Shown: positions 5,916 through 6,928 of the stretch, in pieces
Layout: each line of letters begins with the position of its first letter
Position numbering within the stretch: the stretch's first letter is position 1
Source of the DNA: Candidatus Hydrogenedentota bacterium
Lineage (GTDB): Bacteria; Hydrogenedentota; Hydrogenedentia; Hydrogenedentales; SLHB01
NCBI GenBank assembly: GCA_007118235.1
Contig: SKRY01000117.1
Coordinates: 1 to 6,928 of the forward strand
Length of the DNA stretch: 6,928 nt
Direction of reading: 5' to 3'
Made by a program: the position numbers and the translations under genes
The notes under the pieces: generated by a model
Seen by the model: only the letters and a program-made list of their open reading frames with translations
What the model was told of the DNA's origin: nothing
Database searches by the model: none

Positions 5916-6247
5916 CGCTCCAATCAGTTCACGCCTTGTCTCCTTCCAACAAAGACCAACGCTTTTCCCCAAAATCCCCCAGTAACTCCGAGCAGCCGTC
6001 TTCCGTCAATCGCGCCGCGTTCGTGGCGGCGCCATGGCGTCCCGCCTTGCGAAGGGGCGTTTGCGCGCCGTCTCGTGCAAACCGCGATGAGGCGGCCCGT
6101 TATTCCCCGTGTGAGCCGAAATCACGGGAACCAGGGATCGTCACGCCCGATTGTGCGTCCAAAAGGAGGCGAAGGCATAAGAACACACGGAGGATTGTTA
6201 ACTAAACTCATCTAACTTCGGGATAACAAGGCGGAAATCCCGCTGTT

Positions 6248-6277
6248 TTGCTTGGGGTGAAGCCGGGGCGATATAAT
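6248..6277 (+). promoter_or_regulatory. Candidate sigma70-type promoter of the MBL-fold gene
   Basis: A perfect TATAAT at 6272-6277 is preceded after 18 bases by TTGCTT (6248-6253, 3 of 6 to consensus). Transcription would start near 6284, giving a leader of about 105 bases before the MBL start. An exact -10 in this GC-rich sequence at the head of a gene is unlikely to be chance, although the -35 is weak. Confidence 0.5.
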
Positions 6278-6373
6278 TCAGCCGTCAGGCGCATGATCAG
6301 CTTTCGGTCCAAGCTGGCCAAGCTCTTTTCAGCCGGAGCCGTGCGCCCATTGTTGAACACCTCATGGTTGACC

Positions 6374-6378
6374 AGGAG
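6374..6378 (+). promoter_or_regulatory. Shine-Dalgarno site of the MBL-fold gene
   Basis: AGGAG lies 11 bases before the ATG at 6390, slightly longer than ideal. An in-frame TGA at 6369-6371 limits the start. The only other in-frame candidate, a GTG at 6381, is too close to the site, so the ATG at 6390 is preferred. Confidence 0.6.
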
Positions 6379-6389
6379 CAGTGTCTTTA

Positions 6390-6928
6390 ATGCCCCCAGA
6401 TACGATCACCACGATTGAATGCCACTACATTGAACCCGAACGGGCCGCCGCCTACCTTATCACCGAGGGGGATGAGGCGGTCTTCGTGGATAACAACACG
6501 GCGTATGCCGCGCCCTATTTGCTGGATGCGCTGAAGCAAACGGGGCGAACACCGGCGCAAGTAACCTATATCATCGTTACGCATGTTCATCTCGACCATT
6601 CCGCAGGCACGGCGCGTCTACTCGAGGAATGCCCCAACGCCACGGTCCTTTGCCACCCCCGGGCCGCCCGGCATCTCATTGACCCCTCGCGGCTTGTGGC
6701 GAGTGCGAAGAAGGTCTATGGCGGAGCGCTGTTTGACAAGCTCTACGGCCAAATCGATCCCGTACCGGAGGAGCGCGTCCGGACCGTCGAGGACAACGAG
6801 ACGCTGGATGTGGGCGGACGCCGGTTGACGTTCCTGCATACGCGGGGCCACGCCAACCATCACATCTGCATTCACGACTCCAAGGCCAACTCCGTTTTCA
6901 CGGGGGACTCCTTTGGCGTGGCGTTTCC
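6390..6928 (+). CDS. MBL-fold metallo-hydrolase, 3'-partial
   Basis: The frame is open from the ATG to the window edge, giving 179 residues (MPPDTITTIECHYIEPERAA...) of a protein probably around 300 long. The metal-binding signature HxHxDH is complete: H65, H67, D69 and H70 in VTHVHLDHSAG. The next ligands follow in order: H154 in HTRGHANHH and D173 in FTGDSFG. All parts expected of a two-metal site up to this point are present; the last histidine would lie beyond the edge. The pattern, with CHPRAARHLIDPS and PVPEERV between the motifs, belongs to a broad group usually labelled only as MBL-fold hydrolases, related to hydroxyacylglutathione hydrolases. No signal peptide is visible, so the protein is probably cytoplasmic. 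Its substrate cannot be told from the sequence. It seems to have its own promoter and is divergent from the enolase-like gene. Confidence 0.9.
   Translation, partial: MPPDTITTIECHYIEPERAAAYLITEGDEAVFVDNNTAYAAPYLLDALKQTGRTPAQVTYIIVTHVHLDHSAGTARLLEECPNATVLCHPRAARHLIDPSRLVASAKKVYGGALFDKLYGQIDPVPEERVRTVEDNETLDVGGRRLTFLHTRGHANHHICIHDSKANSVFTGDSFGVAF

Larger units (their letters stand above)
5830..6389. other. 560-base intergenic region between divergent genes
   Basis: No convincing gene lies here. The open frames that cross it have no recognisable domain and are rich in Pro, Arg and Ser. The left part holds the leader of the enolase-like gene and the right part holds a promoter and leader for the MBL gene. 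In between, AAGGAGG (6163-6169) and CGGAGG (6188-6193) look like ribosome sites but no ATG, GTG or TTG start with an open frame follows at a useful distance. A short GCGG/CCGC hairpin (6231-6243) followed by TGTTTTG is at best a poor terminator. No tRNA cloverleaf was found. Confidence 0.6.

Noticed and set aside
5047..5985. Plus-strand 312-residue frame
   Set aside because: It lies antisense to the enolase-like gene, whose motifs are clear, and has no domain of its own; it is a shadow of high-GC coding sequence.
5856..6215. Plus-strand frame ending in KGGEGIRTHGGLLTKLI, reminiscent of peptides mis-translated from tRNA regions
   Set aside because: I tested the DNA for a tRNA on both strands; the T-loop consensus is not matched and no cloverleaf forms. 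The frame also begins opposite the leader of the enolase-like gene and shows no domain.

Overview
This 6.9 kb, GC-rich window looks like ordinary bacterial chromosome. It holds six protein-coding genes, two of them cut by the window edges. I see no rRNA, tRNA, CRISPR array, insertion sequence or phage gene. The host is probably a Gram-negative bacterium of the PVC/Hydrogenedentota type. The basis is a secreted GLUG-repeat protein with an acidic linker and a C-terminal dockerin, next to sugar-acid-type enzymes, with long gaps between genes. This placement is inference, not a marker-based assignment.

Layout. 1-759 (+) is most of a DUF2400/TIGR02757 protein whose N-terminus lies outside the window. 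It converges on a KDPG-aldolase-family gene (781-1437, -), and an inverted repeat spans the two stop codons. A 288-base divergent promoter region (1438-1725) separates the aldolase from a large exported GLUG/dockerin protein (1726-3654, +). That gene converges on a two-gene minus-strand group across a long palindrome (3680-3722). The group is an enolase-superfamily protein (4429-5829, -), followed 169 bases downstream by an exported cupin (3777-4259, -). A 560-base non-coding stretch (5830-6389) carries the leader of the enolase-like gene and a promoter for the last gene. That gene is an MBL-fold metallo-hydrolase (6390-6928, +) which runs off the right edge.

How the genes might work together. 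Enolase-superfamily acid-sugar dehydratases make 2-keto-3-deoxy sugar acids, and KDPG-family aldolases cleave them, so the two minus-strand enzymes could serve one sugar-acid pathway. The dockerin protein could act at the cell surface on polysaccharide or in adhesion. This is a loose inference because the genes are not in one operon. Both enzymes also differ from their textbook families at expected active-site positions: the enolase-like protein at one base lysine and one metal ligand, the aldolase at phosphate-contacting positions. Those differences, the dockerin architecture and the palindromes are the observations most worth checking. I found no clear evidence of a wholly new multi-gene system.
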